Assembly (NCBI GenBank): GCA_003223245.1 | Contig: QHYI01000118.1 | Location: 64,664-128,663, forward strand | DNA from: Acidobacteriota bacterium | GTDB lineage: Bacteria; Acidobacteriota; Terriglobia; Acidiferrales; UBA7541 | DNA: 64,000 nt | Reading direction: 5' to 3' | The notes under the pieces: generated by a model | Told to the model about the DNA's origin: nothing | The model's database searches: none | Seen by the model: only the letters and a program-made list of their open reading frames with translations | In this document: one piece after another, positions 1 to 9,962 of the stretch | Layout: each line of letters opens with the position of its first letter | How positions within the stretch are numbered: the first letter of the stretch is position 1 | Position numbers and translations under genes: made by a program

Positions 1-106
1 ATTCGTCCTGCGCGTACATCAGCATGGGAATCAGCGCGCTGCGCTTCGCCGGATAACTGGTTTGCAGCTTTTCGAATTTCGCTGAAAGTTTAGGGGGAAG
101 TTCCAT
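1..106 (-). CDS. nuoE: NADH-quinone oxidoreductase subunit E, N-terminal part (runs off the window)
   Basis: Reverse-strand ATG at 106 reads MELPPKLSAKFEKLQTSYPAKRSALIPMLMYAQDE, NuoE-like N-terminus; directly downstream of nuoD. Confidence 0.75.
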   Translation of the reverse strand, partial: MELPPKLSAKFEKLQTSYPAKRSALIPMLMYAQDE

Positions 107-108
107 GG

Positions 109-1305
109 CTACCTGTCAACTTCTCCAAGCACGATGTCAATCGTTCCGATGCACGCAATTACGTCGGCGATGAGCTGCCCTTCGACAAGCTTGGGCAACG
201 CCTGCAAATTGATGTACGAAGGCGCGCGGAAATGGACGCGCAGCGGCTTCGGCGACCCATCGCTGGCCACGAAGCAACCCAACTCTCCCCGCGGCGACTC
301 GACTGCGACAAAGGCTTCGCCCGGCGGCGGAGAAAACCCTTCGGTGAAAATCTTGAAGTGGTAGATGAGCGCCTCCATTTCCGTCTTCATCTTCTCGCGG
401 TCCGGAGGAATGATTCCGGGTGCTTCCGCCTTGATGGGGCCTTCGTCGCTAATTTTCTGCATCGCCTGCCGCACGATTTTCAAGCTTTCGCGCATTTCTG
501 CAACGCGCACCATGTACCGCGCATAGCAGTCCGATTCCGTGCGCGTCGGCACGTCAAAGTCGAACTCCTCATAGCTCGAATAGGGAAAAACTTTCCGGTT
601 GTCGTACGCGACGCCCGCCGCGCGCAGCGTCGGCCCGGTCATGCTCAACGCAATCGCATCTTCCGGCGAGATGTAACCGATATTCTTCGTGCGCCTGATC
701 CAGATGGGGTTTTCGGTGAGCAGCGCTTCGTATTCGTCCACGCGGCTGGGCATCATCTCCAGGAATTTTCTTACTGCCGGCCGCCAGCCTGCCGGAGGTT
801 CCAGCGCCACGCCGCCGATGCGAATGTAGCTGGTCATCATGCGCTGACCTGAAAACATTTCGAAAATCTTCAAAATCTCTTCGCGTTCGCGGAAGCAATA
901 GAGAAAGACGGACATCGCGCCGAGGTCGATGGCATGCGTGCCCAGCCACACTAGGTGCGAGGAAATTCGTTGCAGCTCGACCATCAACACACGGATGTAT
1001 TGCGCCCGCTTCGGCACCTCCAGTCCCAGAAGCTTTTCGACCGCCATGCAATAGACGAGGTTGTTGCCCAGCGGATTCAAATAATCCATGCGGTCGGTCA
1101 AGGTGATGGCTTGCGAATAGGTTTTGTCTTCGCATGATTTTTCGATGCCGGTGTGCAGGTAGCCGAGGTCGGGAACGGCTTTCACCACCGTTTCTCCGTC
1201 CAGCTCCAGCAAAATGCGCAGCACGCCGTGCGTCGACGGGTGCTGCGGCCCCATATTGAGGACCATGGTTTTTGCTGTGCCGGTAACGGTATCCGCGGTT
1301 GTCAT
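109..1305 (-). CDS. nuoD: NADH-quinone oxidoreductase subunit D
   Basis: NMGPQHPSTHGVLR, DRMDYLNPLGNN, SHLVWLGTHAIDLGA motifs of NuoD. Confidence 0.97.
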   Translation of the reverse strand: MTTADTVTGTAKTMVLNMGPQHPSTHGVLRILLELDGETVVKAVPDLGYLHTGIEKSCEDKTYSQAITLTDRMDYLNPLGNNLVYCMAVEKLLGLEVPKRAQYIRVLMVELQRISSHLVWLGTHAIDLGAMSVFLYCFREREEILKIFEMFSGQRMMTSYIRIGGVALEPPAGWRPAVRKFLEMMPSRVDEYEALLTENPIWIRRTKNIGYISPEDAIALSMTGPTLRAAGVAYDNRKVFPYSSYEEFDFDVPTRTESDCYARYMVRVAEMRESLKIVRQAMQKISDEGPIKAEAPGIIPPDREKMKTEMEALIYHFKIFTEGFSPPPGEAFVAVESPRGELGCFVASDGSPKPLRVHFRAPSYINLQALPKLVEGQLIADVIACIGTIDIVLGEVDR

Positions 1306-1841
1306 AGCATGCTGCTCTTTTTAAAAAGCTCTCCCGAAGTGGGCACGTCGCGATATCCTTCGACCGGGAAATCTTTGCGAAGCGGATAGCCTTCCCAATC
1401 ATCGGGAAGCAGAATCCGGCGCAAATCGGGGTGGCCGGTGAAGTGAATCCCGAAGAGGTCGAAAATTTCGCGCTCCAGCCAATTGGCGCCGGGCCAGACG
1501 GAAACGAGCGAATCCACCACGGGATCCTGGCTGTTCAGTTCGACTTGCAAACGCACGCGGTCGCGCCGGGGAATGGACACCAGGTGATAGTTCAACTCGA
1601 AGCGCGGCTCAACGGGGAAGCGATCCACGCAAGTCGCGTCCGTGAGCAGGTTGAACTGAAGCTGGGCATCCGCCCGGCAGCGCTCCGCCACGGCCCGGAA
1701 TAAGTTTGGAGGCACTACGATCGTCGTTTCGTTCCGGAATTCGATGACCTTTGCAATGGCCTGTGGGTTCCACGAGCGCAAGCACTCGGCTACAACACTG
1801 GCTTTTTGGCTGGAAGATTCCGTCACAATTTCCAATCCCAC
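1302..1841 (-). CDS. nuoC: NADH-quinone oxidoreductase subunit C
   Basis: WLEREIFDLFGIHFTGHPDLRRILLPDDWEGYPLRKDFPVEGY signature; 4-nt overlap with nuoD. Confidence 0.96.
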   Translation of the reverse strand: MGLEIVTESSSQKASVVAECLRSWNPQAIAKVIEFRNETTIVVPPNLFRAVAERCRADAQLQFNLLTDATCVDRFPVEPRFELNYHLVSIPRRDRVRLQVELNSQDPVVDSLVSVWPGANWLEREIFDLFGIHFTGHPDLRRILLPDDWEGYPLRKDFPVEGYRDVPTSGELFKKSSML

Positions 1842-1850
1842 GAGCGCCGT

Positions 1851-2219
1851 TTATTTGTTCCAGTCCAGCGCGCCCTTTTTCCAGAGATAGAGATAACCGA
1901 CCAGTAGAACAGCGATGTAGATCATCATCTCCAGAAAGCCGTACCAGCGTAAACTGCGAAAGATGTAAGCCCAGGGGTACAAGAAGATGGCTTCCACATC
2001 GAATAGAATGAAAACCATGGCCACGAGGTAGAACTTTACCGAGAAGGGTTGGCGCGCGTCACCTGTGGGTTCCATACCGCATTCGTAAGCTTGCTGCTTG
2101 GCCCGATTTGGCCTCCGCCACCCTACCAGAACGGAAAACGCTGTCAGCATGCCAGCAAGCCCAAAGGCAATCAGCAGGTGTAGGAGAAGGGGAGCGTAGG
2201 TATGTAAGCCAGAATCCAT
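1851..2219 (-). CDS. nuoA: NADH-quinone oxidoreductase subunit A
   Basis: YECGMEPTGDARQPFSVKFYLVAMVFILFDVEAIFLYPWA; start trimmed to MDSGLHTY (the track ORF extends to 2330). Confidence 0.93.
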   Translation of the reverse strand: MDSGLHTYAPLLLHLLIAFGLAGMLTAFSVLVGWRRPNRAKQQAYECGMEPTGDARQPFSVKFYLVAMVFILFDVEAIFLYPWAYIFRSLRWYGFLEMMIYIAVLLVGYLYLWKKGALDWNK

Positions 2220-2328
2220 CACGGTCAACTTGCTATAATATCGATTTAGCAGGCGCGCGGTCAATTCGAGTGCAAGAATTTCAGCGAGGCTTGTTTCCGG
2301 CGGTGCGAATGCCCGAGCGGATACCAAC

Positions 2329-2952
2329 ATGCTATTCGGTCACAACTCCAGCGTGAGGATTGCCGGCGACACTTTTCACGTGCAGACAGAAGAACGCGGC
2401 GCCGCGCATGCCATGATTGACACGACCGTTTATTTACGCGGGCGCGTGTTGCATCGCCGCACCAACAGCTTCAAAGACCTGCTTCCACTCAATCCGGCCC
2501 GCGAGCAGGCCCTCAAGCTTCGCGTGGATACGCAGCACCGCAGCGTGGTCGACGAAATTCGCTCGGGCAGGTTGCGCCTGACGGCCCCAACCGATGCAGA
2601 GGCCGTAACCTCGGCTGGGTCTGCCGCGGAGGCGGCCGCGGCTCTTCATATTGAACTGCTTAACGCCAAAACCTGGCTGACGGGAAAGCGCGCTTATTTG
2701 CAAATCGCCGTAAACGATCACGCCGACAAGCCGGTGGAACGCGCCACGGTGACGGCTCGCGTGGAGGGCGCCGCGCAGCCTGCCGCGTTTTCCGCGGAAA
2801 CCGGTTCGCTCGGACGCGCGAATCTTGAATTTGAGATGCCGCCACGGGTTGGGTCTGAAGTGGCGTTGGTGCTCGAAGCCTCCAAAGGCCAGGCGCGTGC
2901 TCATTTGCGGTTTCAATTGCGCGCCAAGCCTCGCGTGCCTTCAGCTAGTTAA
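2329..2952 (+). CDS. Conserved hypothetical protein
   Basis: 207-aa ORF, divergent from nuo, good coding character; no family recognised. Confidence 0.65.
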   Translation: MLFGHNSSVRIAGDTFHVQTEERGAAHAMIDTTVYLRGRVLHRRTNSFKDLLPLNPAREQALKLRVDTQHRSVVDEIRSGRLRLTAPTDAEAVTSAGSAAEAAAALHIELLNAKTWLTGKRAYLQIAVNDHADKPVERATVTARVEGAAQPAAFSAETGSLGRANLEFEMPPRVGSEVALVLEASKGQARAHLRFQLRAKPRVPSAS

Positions 2953-2955
2953 GGA

Positions 2956-3168
2956 ATGCGGGTCATGATTGCGATTACCGTGAATGGTGAACAAAGAACG
3001 GCAAGGCCCGGCTCGACGGTAACCGATTTGCTCCACGAGATGGGCCTCGATCCCGGGCGCGTAGCCATCGAGCGCAACCTCGAAATTCTTTCCCGTCCAG
3101 AATGGCAGAAAACCAGTGTCCAGCCCGGCGACCGCTACGAAATCGTGCAATTCGTCGGCGGAGGCTAG
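2956..3168 (+). CDS. thiS: Sulfur carrier protein ThiS-like (MoaD/ThiS fold)
   Basis: 70 aa, ITVNGEQRTARPGSTVTDLL...VAIERN...GDRYEIVQFVGGG with terminal GG. Confidence 0.9.
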   Translation: MRVMIAITVNGEQRTARPGSTVTDLLHEMGLDPGRVAIERNLEILSRPEWQKTSVQPGDRYEIVQFVGGG

Positions 3169-3803
3169 ACGCCCTTGAGCAAGTGCCCCATCTTGCATTT
3201 TTTGGTTTTCAGGTAGGCGCGGGAAATTTTGGAAACGCGCGGCTGGCACGGCACGCGTGCCACGACTTGAATCCCGGCTTGTTCGAGTTGCCGCACTTTT
3301 TCGGGGTTGTTGGAAAGCAATCGAATTCGTTTCGCACCGAGCTTTTTCAGGATTTCAGCGGAAAAAGCATATTCGCGCGCGTCGGCGGCGAAACCCAGTT
3401 TCTCGTTCGCCTCCACCGTGTCCATGCCACCGTCCTGCAATTGGTAAGCCCGGAGCTTGTTCATTAAACCGATTCCGCGGCCCTCTTGCGGCAAGTAAAC
3501 CAGGATTCCAGACGGGGTTTGGCTGATTTTCTTCAAGGAGAGTTCGAGCTGCGAGCGGCAATCGCACCGCAGTGACGTCAGCACGTCTCCAGTCAGGCAT
3601 TGCGAATGTACGCGCACCAGCGGTGCGGTTTTCCCGTTCAAATTCCCGCGAACCAGGGCCACAGCTTCCTCATTTTTGCCGCGCCCCTGAAAACCAAAGA
3701 TCGTGAAGCGGCCATACCGCGTCGGAAGGTCGGCCTGCGCGATCTTCCGCACGCTGGCGCCGTACCTGCTTGGACGCTTACCTTGTGGCGATTTCGCCCT
3801 CAT
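3165..3803 (-). CDS. ribA: GTP cyclohydrolase II
   Basis: VRVHSQCLTGDVLTSLRCDCRSQL, LPQEGRGIGLMNKLRAYQLQDGGMDTVEAN; convergent with thiS with 4-nt overlap. Confidence 0.95.
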   Translation of the reverse strand: MRAKSPQGKRPSRYGASVRKIAQADLPTRYGRFTIFGFQGRGKNEEAVALVRGNLNGKTAPLVRVHSQCLTGDVLTSLRCDCRSQLELSLKKISQTPSGILVYLPQEGRGIGLMNKLRAYQLQDGGMDTVEANEKLGFAADAREYAFSAEILKKLGAKRIRLLSNNPEKVRQLEQAGIQVVARVPCQPRVSKISRAYLKTKKCKMGHLLKGV

Positions 3804-3928
3804 GGGAAACGAGCAGTATAACAGGAACTGCCGGTCGAACCGGTTTGCCCCTTCTTTCCCCTTTCGCCAACTCGCTTTACTTCGCCGAGCGGATTGGCTA
3901 GCGTTACTTGAGATACCGGGAACCGCCC

Positions 3929-5254
3929 ATGGACTCCGTCACGCCACTTCGCGAATTTCTTTTCACGTTGCTGCTGAAGGTCGCCGTAGCGTCTTCGTTT
4001 GCCGCACTTCTCGCCCGCTGGAACACGTTTCGCCGCGTGCTATTCACGGAGCAACGCGACCCGGATCAAAAACTGAAACTAATGTTGTTTATGGTGCCGC
4101 CGCTCATTTTGGGCGTGACCCTGCGTCTGATTGGCGGCTCAAGCTATTCCTTCGCCGATTTGTCGCTCGAAGGCGCGTTCCTGATGGGCTTGCTGGGTGG
4201 CCGCGTGGTGGGACCCATCGGTGGCGCCATCATCACGATTCCAGCTCTTGTAGGGCACGAATGGCTGGCGATGCCCGCGACTTCCGCGGCAGGCTTGCTC
4301 GGCGGACTGATCCGGCAAGCCATTCCCAACAAAGAAGATCTCTGGAATTTTGGCCCGTTCACTTTTTTGAATATTCCCAAGGCCACGCTGCGTCTCCTGC
4401 GAAAAGGCGAACTGTCGTGGGAGATGGTGCCGCTCGGAACCTGTGTGGGCCTGGAAGTGGTCCGCGTGGCCTTGGTGCTGGCCACCAAACCGAAATGGCT
4501 CTTCGCCATTCATGCGCGCTGGGACTGGTGGCTGGTGCTTGCCATGATTGCCGCGTTGATGTCGGTTGCCGCGCCGCTGAAAATCTGGAACAACACGCGT
4601 AACGAAATGAACCTCGAGCGGCACCAGCAGCTCCTGATGAAGGCGCGCATGGACGCGCTGTCACGGCAGATTAACCCGCATTTTCTTTTCAACACGCTGA
4701 ATACGGTCACGTCGTTGATTCGCTTCGATCCCGACGCCGCGCGCGGCGTGGTCCTTAAGCTGAGCAATATTCTTCGCCGGCTGTTGCGCAAGCACGAAAC
4801 GTTTGTGGCGCTCCGCGAAGAGTTGCAATTCATCGACGACTACCTGGACATCGAGGTGGCGCGCTTCGGCCGCGAAAACCTGGAAATTGTGAAGCACGTG
4901 GACGATGAGTCCTTGGAAGCGTTTGTGCCAAGCATGTTGTTGCAACCAATTGTCGAGAATTGCCTGAAGCATGGGCTGGCGCCAAAAATCGGCGGAGGAA
5001 AAATCGAATTGCGCACGACTGGCCGCGACGGCCGGCTCAGCATCGAGATTGAAGACAACGGCGTGGGCATCTCCGAAGAGCGGTTGCCGCACGTCTATGT
5101 GGAAGGCATTGGGCTCAGCAACGTGCGCGAACGCCTGCGCGTGCTCTATGGGACGGATTTTCAGCTCGACATCAAGAGCCGGTTGAGCGAAGGAACAGTG
5201 ATTCGCATCGAAATTCCCGAACTTGTTCCGGCCATGCAAGAAGTCAGGAAGTGA
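3929..5254 (+). CDS. LytS/YehU-type sensor histidine kinase (5TM-LYT-like region + His_kinase)
   Basis: SRQINPHFLFNTLNTVTSLIRFDPDAAR and IEDNGVGI ATPase motif; hydrophobic N-terminus. Confidence 0.88.
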   Translation: MDSVTPLREFLFTLLLKVAVASSFAALLARWNTFRRVLFTEQRDPDQKLKLMLFMVPPLILGVTLRLIGGSSYSFADLSLEGAFLMGLLGGRVVGPIGGAIITIPALVGHEWLAMPATSAAGLLGGLIRQAIPNKEDLWNFGPFTFLNIPKATLRLLRKGELSWEMVPLGTCVGLEVVRVALVLATKPKWLFAIHARWDWWLVLAMIAALMSVAAPLKIWNNTRNEMNLERHQQLLMKARMDALSRQINPHFLFNTLNTVTSLIRFDPDAARGVVLKLSNILRRLLRKHETFVALREELQFIDDYLDIEVARFGRENLEIVKHVDDESLEAFVPSMLLQPIVENCLKHGLAPKIGGGKIELRTTGRDGRLSIEIEDNGVGISEERLPHVYVEGIGLSNVRERLRVLYGTDFQLDIKSRLSEGTVIRIEIPELVPAMQEVRK

Positions 5255-5477
5255 ATCCCGCCGCCGGGTGTCGGGAAGGCCTACCGCTTCCTTCGTCAAT
5301 CGTTATGCAACGAGCGTTGTAATCGCCTCCCACGCAACTTGTTCCTGCAAATGTAGCTTGACAGCGATGGGGCTGCCGCCTAGAGTGTCGGCCATCGATG
5401 ATTCGCTAGGCGTAGTGCACCAAACGTTTCACCTTGCGTTTTACGTTCCCAAAACGATTTCACGCGGAGAGACGAAG

Positions 5478-7502
5478 ATGATGACCGTACATCCTCGGGT
5501 GCTGCGGCACGCCATTTTGATCCTGGCAGCATGCGGCTTGTTGCGCACGCAACTTTGCGCGCAGGAGCAAAAAGGGGCGCCGCCGAAGAGCACTTCCGCG
5601 GCGAAGAAGAGTGCGCCGGCAGCAGCGGCCTCGAATGCTGCAAACTCGCCGGTACACGGTCAGGAACTGACCGAGGCGGATCTTTCCGCGTTCCTTGACG
5701 GCGTGATCCCCCAACAGATTGAAAAGGCGGACATCGCGGGCGCCGTCGTCGCCGTGGTAAAAGACGGGAAAGTGCTTTTCGAAAGGGGATACGGCTATTC
5801 GGACGTAGAAAAGAAAACGTCTGTGTCCCCGCAAGACACGCTGTTCCGGCCAGGTTCCATTTCGAAGACATTCACCTGGACGGCAGTGATGCAACAGGTA
5901 GAGCAGGGCAAGCTGAACCTCGATGCAGATGTGAATCAGTATCTCGACTTCAAGATCCCCCCGACGTTTGGCAAGCCCACCACGCTGCGCGACATCATGA
6001 CCCATCGCTCCGGGCTCGAAGAAACCATCAAGGATCTCTTTGTTGCTGAAGAGAAAGATTTAACGCCAGTCGCCAAGTATCTGCCGTCTCATTTGCCAGC
6101 GCAGATTTTTGCTCCGGGAACCGTTCCCGCCTATTCGAATTACGCCACGACTGTGGCTGCTTATATCGTCCAGCGCGTCTCGGGCCAGGATTTCTATGAT
6201 TACGTCGACGAACATTTCTTCAAGCCGCTGGATATGGCCCGCGCCACTTTCCGTCAGCCGCTCCCGAAATCGCTTGAACCGTTTATGTCCAAAGGCTACG
6301 ACCTCGGCTCCGGCAAACCGAAACACTTTGAGTGGGTAGAGGTGGCTCCCGCCGGCTCGCTCTCCGCCTCCGCAGAATCGATGGCGCATTGGATGATCAT
6401 GCATTTGCAGAATGGCCGCTATGGCGACGTCCAGATTCTCAAGCCTGAGACGGCGATCGCCATGCACGAGCGGCAGGAAGGCTGGCCCGCCGGGATGAAC
6501 GCGATGTGCCTGGGCTTTTACGAACAAAACATGAACGGCCACCGCGTGATCGCCCACGGCGGCGACACGGAGTTATTCCACAGCGATATGTTGCTGCTGG
6601 TGAATGACAACGCGGGGCTGTTTGTGTCTTACAACAGCGCAGGCCGCCCGGACCACGGCGATGCCCGTGGCGATCTGTTTAGCAAATTTATGGACCGCTA
6701 TTTCCCGGCGCCTCCGGAAAAGGATCCGGCTCTTTCCGCGGCCGCGGAGGACGCGCAGAGGGTGGCGGGCTCCTACAAAATCAGCCGGCGCTTCGAGACG
6801 AATCTCCTGGCCGTAACCACGATGCTGGGAGAAGCCAAATTTGTGTTCGACCCAAAAGACAACACGGTTTTTCTCGATGGCTTCTTGAAAAAGGAGAATG
6901 GGCAGCCGCGGCACTTCAAGGAAGTGGGCCCGATGCTGTTTCGCTCTGTCGATGGGCCGGAAAAAATCGCTCTCGTGAAAGACCGCCGTGGGAAGCGCAC
7001 GGTCTACATTGATTATCCCTTTATGGTTTTTCAGGAACTGGGCAGTGGCTTGGACAAGCAGATGTTTAATTACGTGGTCGTCGGCTTCAGCATTGCCGTG
7101 GTCGCACTGACCATTTTAATGTGGCCGGTGGCCGCGATTCTGCGGAAGCATTATGGCAAGCCGCTTACGCTCGATCCTGCTGCGCGAAAGTGGCGCCGCT
7201 CGGCGAAGATTGTCTGCATCATCGATATTCTTTATCTGATTGGATTCGCCTGGATATTCAGCCTTTTAGAGAAGCTCGAGCTGGGAACAAACGGTGCATC
7301 GAAGATCCACCTCCTGCAAGTGATTGGCGTGCTCGGTGGAATCGGCGCTTTCATCACTATCATCACCGCCGCCAAGTCCTGGGCAGACGCGCAGCAATGG
7401 GTTTGGTACAAAATCTGGAACACGCTGCTTGCCGTGGGTTGTGTGGCGTTTTTCTGGTTCCTGGTGCACTGGCACCTTCTGAATTTCAACCTCAACTACT
7501 GA
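5478..7502 (+). CDS. Serine hydrolase, beta-lactamase/penicillin-binding-like, with C-terminal membrane segments
   Basis: Signal peptide; LFRPGSISKTFTWTAVMQ (SxxK) and PAYSNYATTVAAYIV (YxN) motifs; start trimmed to MMTVHPRVLRH. Confidence 0.85.
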   Translation: MMTVHPRVLRHAILILAACGLLRTQLCAQEQKGAPPKSTSAAKKSAPAAAASNAANSPVHGQELTEADLSAFLDGVIPQQIEKADIAGAVVAVVKDGKVLFERGYGYSDVEKKTSVSPQDTLFRPGSISKTFTWTAVMQQVEQGKLNLDADVNQYLDFKIPPTFGKPTTLRDIMTHRSGLEETIKDLFVAEEKDLTPVAKYLPSHLPAQIFAPGTVPAYSNYATTVAAYIVQRVSGQDFYDYVDEHFFKPLDMARATFRQPLPKSLEPFMSKGYDLGSGKPKHFEWVEVAPAGSLSASAESMAHWMIMHLQNGRYGDVQILKPETAIAMHERQEGWPAGMNAMCLGFYEQNMNGHRVIAHGGDTELFHSDMLLLVNDNAGLFVSYNSAGRPDHGDARGDLFSKFMDRYFPAPPEKDPALSAAAEDAQRVAGSYKISRRFETNLLAVTTMLGEAKFVFDPKDNTVFLDGFLKKENGQPRHFKEVGPMLFRSVDGPEKIALVKDRRGKRTVYIDYPFMVFQELGSGLDKQMFNYVVVGFSIAVVALTILMWPVAAILRKHYGKPLTLDPAARKWRRSAKIVCIIDILYLIGFAWIFSLLEKLELGTNGASKIHLLQVIGVLGGIGAFITIITAAKSWADAQQWVWYKIWNTLLAVGCVAFFWFLVHWHLLNFNLNY

Positions 7503-7710
7503 TTGCTGCGCGCACGCTCTCGCGCACAAGCGGCGAAGGCGCTGCCGTGTGAAATTCTGTCTCTCCCGCACAGCAAGGGCAGGGAAGCGCACGGGATTTG
7601 GTTTGCTCGTATGGTCCTGCCTAAAACGCGACAAGGAGGCAGGGCGCTGCCCGGAAGGTCGGTTCCAGCCGTCCCGGGAAAACCGCAAAAGCCCCCTCAA
7701 AAACAAACGC

Positions 7711-7739
7711 TTGACCAGCGGCGGTCTTTTTGGTAATTT
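7711..7739 (+). promoter_or_regulatory. Putative sigma70-type promoter of the GbsR/MarR-like gene
   Basis: TTGACC (7711-7716), 17-nt spacer, TAATTT (7734-7739). Confidence 0.45.
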
Positions 7740-7762
7740 CTGAATAGAGAGAAAGTACAGAA

Positions 7763-8323
7763 ATGAGCGTACATACAAAAACAACACAAAACTCCCTCGC
7801 CCCCGTGGCCCAGAAATTCATCCTCCATTGGGGAGAAATGGGCACCCGCTGGGGCATCAACCGCACCGTCGCGCAGGTCCACGCGCTGCTCTTTATTTCG
7901 CCGCGGCCCCTGCCCGCCGACGAAATTGCCGAAACGCTCGCCGTGGCGCGCTCCAACGTGAGCACCAGCCTGCGCGAACTGCAGGGCTGGCGCATCGTCC
8001 GCGTCGTGCATGTGCTCGGCGACCGGCGTGACCACTTCGAGTCCATCAAAGACGTCTGGGAGATTTTCCGCATCATTTCCGAGGAACGAAAACGCCGCGA
8101 GATCGATCCCACGCTGCACGTGCTCGAGGAATGCGTGCAGGAAGTGAAGGCCAACCCACAAGGCGACCCCTACACACGCGAGCGGCTCACCGATATGCGC
8201 GAAATGTTGATGGCCATGACGGGATTATTCGATGAGGTGATTCACATGCCGGCGAGCACGCTGAAGGGCGTTCTGAAGCTGCGGGGCAAGGTTGTGACCA
8301 TGCTGGGCAAGAAAGCTGGATAA
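7763..8323 (+). CDS. GbsR/MarR-family transcriptional regulator
   Basis: HTH region LPADEIAETLAVARSNVSTSLRELQGWRIVRVVHVLGDRRDHFE typical of GbsR-like proteins. Confidence 0.88.
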   Translation: MSVHTKTTQNSLAPVAQKFILHWGEMGTRWGINRTVAQVHALLFISPRPLPADEIAETLAVARSNVSTSLRELQGWRIVRVVHVLGDRRDHFESIKDVWEIFRIISEERKRREIDPTLHVLEECVQEVKANPQGDPYTRERLTDMREMLMAMTGLFDEVIHMPASTLKGVLKLRGKVVTMLGKKAG

Positions 8324-8366
8324 AGATACCAACGAGATGGCAGCGTAGGGAAGTAAGGATAAAAAA

Positions 8367-8780
8367 ATGATTTCGCTCGTGAGTGAATATACGGACGGAA
8401 AAGGACGGCACGCGCGAGGCTGGTTGTTCTTTGACGCGGAATGCAAGTTCTGCACCAAGACCGCGCGCTGGCTGGCGCCCATCATGGAGCGGCGCGGAAT
8501 GGCTCTGGCCCCGCTGCAGGATCCGCGGGTGGGGGAGCTGCTCGGTCTCTCCTACGAAGACTTGATGAAAGAGATGCAATTTTTGAAAAGCGATGGCAGC
8601 CGCTACGGCGGCGCGGACGCGGCGGTCGAGCTGGCCCGCGAAATTTGGTGGGCCGCGCCGCTGGTGTGGTTCTCGAAGATTCCCGGGATGATGGAAGTTC
8701 TGCGTAAAGGCTATCGTTGGGTGGCAGCGAACCGCAAATGCGCGGCGGCACAATGTGCGGTGGGGCAAAGTTCCCGGTAA
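8367..8780 (+). CDS. DCC-family thiol-disulfide oxidoreductase (DUF393)
   Basis: [22 protein letters not shown]393-like organisation. Confidence 0.8.
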   Translation: MISLVSEYTDGKGRHARGWLFFDAECKFCTKTARWLAPIMERRGMALAPLQDPRVGELLGLSYEDLMKEMQFLKSDGSRYGGADAAVELAREIWWAAPLVWFSKIPGMMEVLRKGYRWVAANRKCAAAQCAVGQSSR

Positions 8781-8805
8781 ACGCCGCCCACAATCGGAGG
8801 CGACC

Positions 8806-8994
8806 ATGCGTGGTCTATTTGCTCTGCTGTGGCTCGCCGGTTTCGTGCAAATCGCAATTGCTTCTGCGAACCTTTTTCTTCCTGCAAAATTGCAATACCA
8901 CGAAAATCTTTCGCGCGTCTCGCCCATCATCCGCCAGATTTTGGTAGTGCGTTGTGAGCCTCTGCCATGTCCAACACCATGCGTGTGGCGATAA
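8806..8994 (+). pseudogene. N-terminal fragment of a small membrane protein, probably truncated
   Basis: MRGLFALLWLAGFVQIAIASANLFLPAKLQYHENLSRVSPIIRQILVV then a cysteine/proline tail inside the next gene's start. Confidence 0.45.
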
Positions 8995-9926
8995 CCGGCG
9001 GAACGGGATTCGTGGGGCGGCACCTGACGCGCGAGCTAGTCGCGCGTGGACACGAAGCCGTGTTGATCGCTCGCGGTAAAGATGTGCGCGACGAATCCAT
9101 TTACAGTTTGGCAGGCGCCCGTTTCTTTGCTTCCGATCTGACCAAGGTGACAGAACTTCAAAAAGCGTTTTCGAGCTGCGAAGCGGTAGCCCATTGTGCG
9201 GGCATCAATCGTGAGATTGGCGCGCAGACTTACCGGCGCGTGCACATCGAAGGAACCAGACGCGTCCTCGAAGCGGCACTGCAGGCGGGAGTCCGCAAAC
9301 TCGTGCTGCTGAGTTTCTTACGTGCGCGGCCGAATTGCGGCTCCGCGTATCACGAATCCAAATGGGCCGCCGAAGAAATCATTCGCTCATCTGGCCTCAA
9401 CTACACCATTTTCAAGGCCGGGGTGATCTACGGCCGCGGCGACCACATGCTCGATCATCTGAGCCACGCGCTGTACACATTTCCAGTTTTCGGGCTTGTC
9501 GGAATGAAGGAAAAACCGATCCGCCCGCTGGCAGTGGAAGACCTTGTTAAGGCCATCGTCGCGGCTTTTAACGACGCGCGCCTCTCGAACAAAACGATGA
9601 GCATCGCCGGCCCGGAAGAAATTGTTCTGAGCGAAGCGGTACGCCGTGTAGGGCAAGTCATCGGCAAGAAACCGCTGTGTGTGCCTACGCCGATCGCGAT
9701 TCAAAAAGGGATCGCGTGGATGGCGGAGCGAACGATGAAAATCCCGTTGCTGTCACTCGCACAACTCCGTATTTTGTCGGAAGGTATCGTGGAAGAGCTG
9801 CCTGCTTGCGATGCGCTTCCCAACGATTTGCTTCCGGCGACGCGCTTCACAGCGGAACAAATTCAAAAAGGATTGCCCGAGCCTGGAGCTTTCGGCCTGC
9901 GCGATCTGCGCTGCAGCAAGGCGTAG
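8967..9926 (+). CDS. NAD(P)-binding oxidoreductase/epimerase (NDUFA9/NmrA-like SDR)
   Basis: MRVAITGGTGFVGRHLTRELVARGHE nucleotide-binding motif. Confidence 0.88.
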   Translation: MSNTMRVAITGGTGFVGRHLTRELVARGHEAVLIARGKDVRDESIYSLAGARFFASDLTKVTELQKAFSSCEAVAHCAGINREIGAQTYRRVHIEGTRRVLEAALQAGVRKLVLLSFLRARPNCGSAYHESKWAAEEIIRSSGLNYTIFKAGVIYGRGDHMLDHLSHALYTFPVFGLVGMKEKPIRPLAVEDLVKAIVAAFNDARLSNKTMSIAGPEEIVLSEAVRRVGQVIGKKPLCVPTPIAIQKGIAWMAERTMKIPLLSLAQLRILSEGIVEELPACDALPNDLLPATRFTAEQIQKGLPEPGAFGLRDLRCSKA

Positions 9927-9962
9927 GTCAGCGTTTTTGAATAACGAAGGAGCACCGCGAAT

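Noticed and set aside
3703-4602. 299-aa plus-strand ORF
   Set aside because: Out-of-frame overlap with ribA and the histidine kinase; arginine-rich translation typical of GC-rich shadow ORFs.
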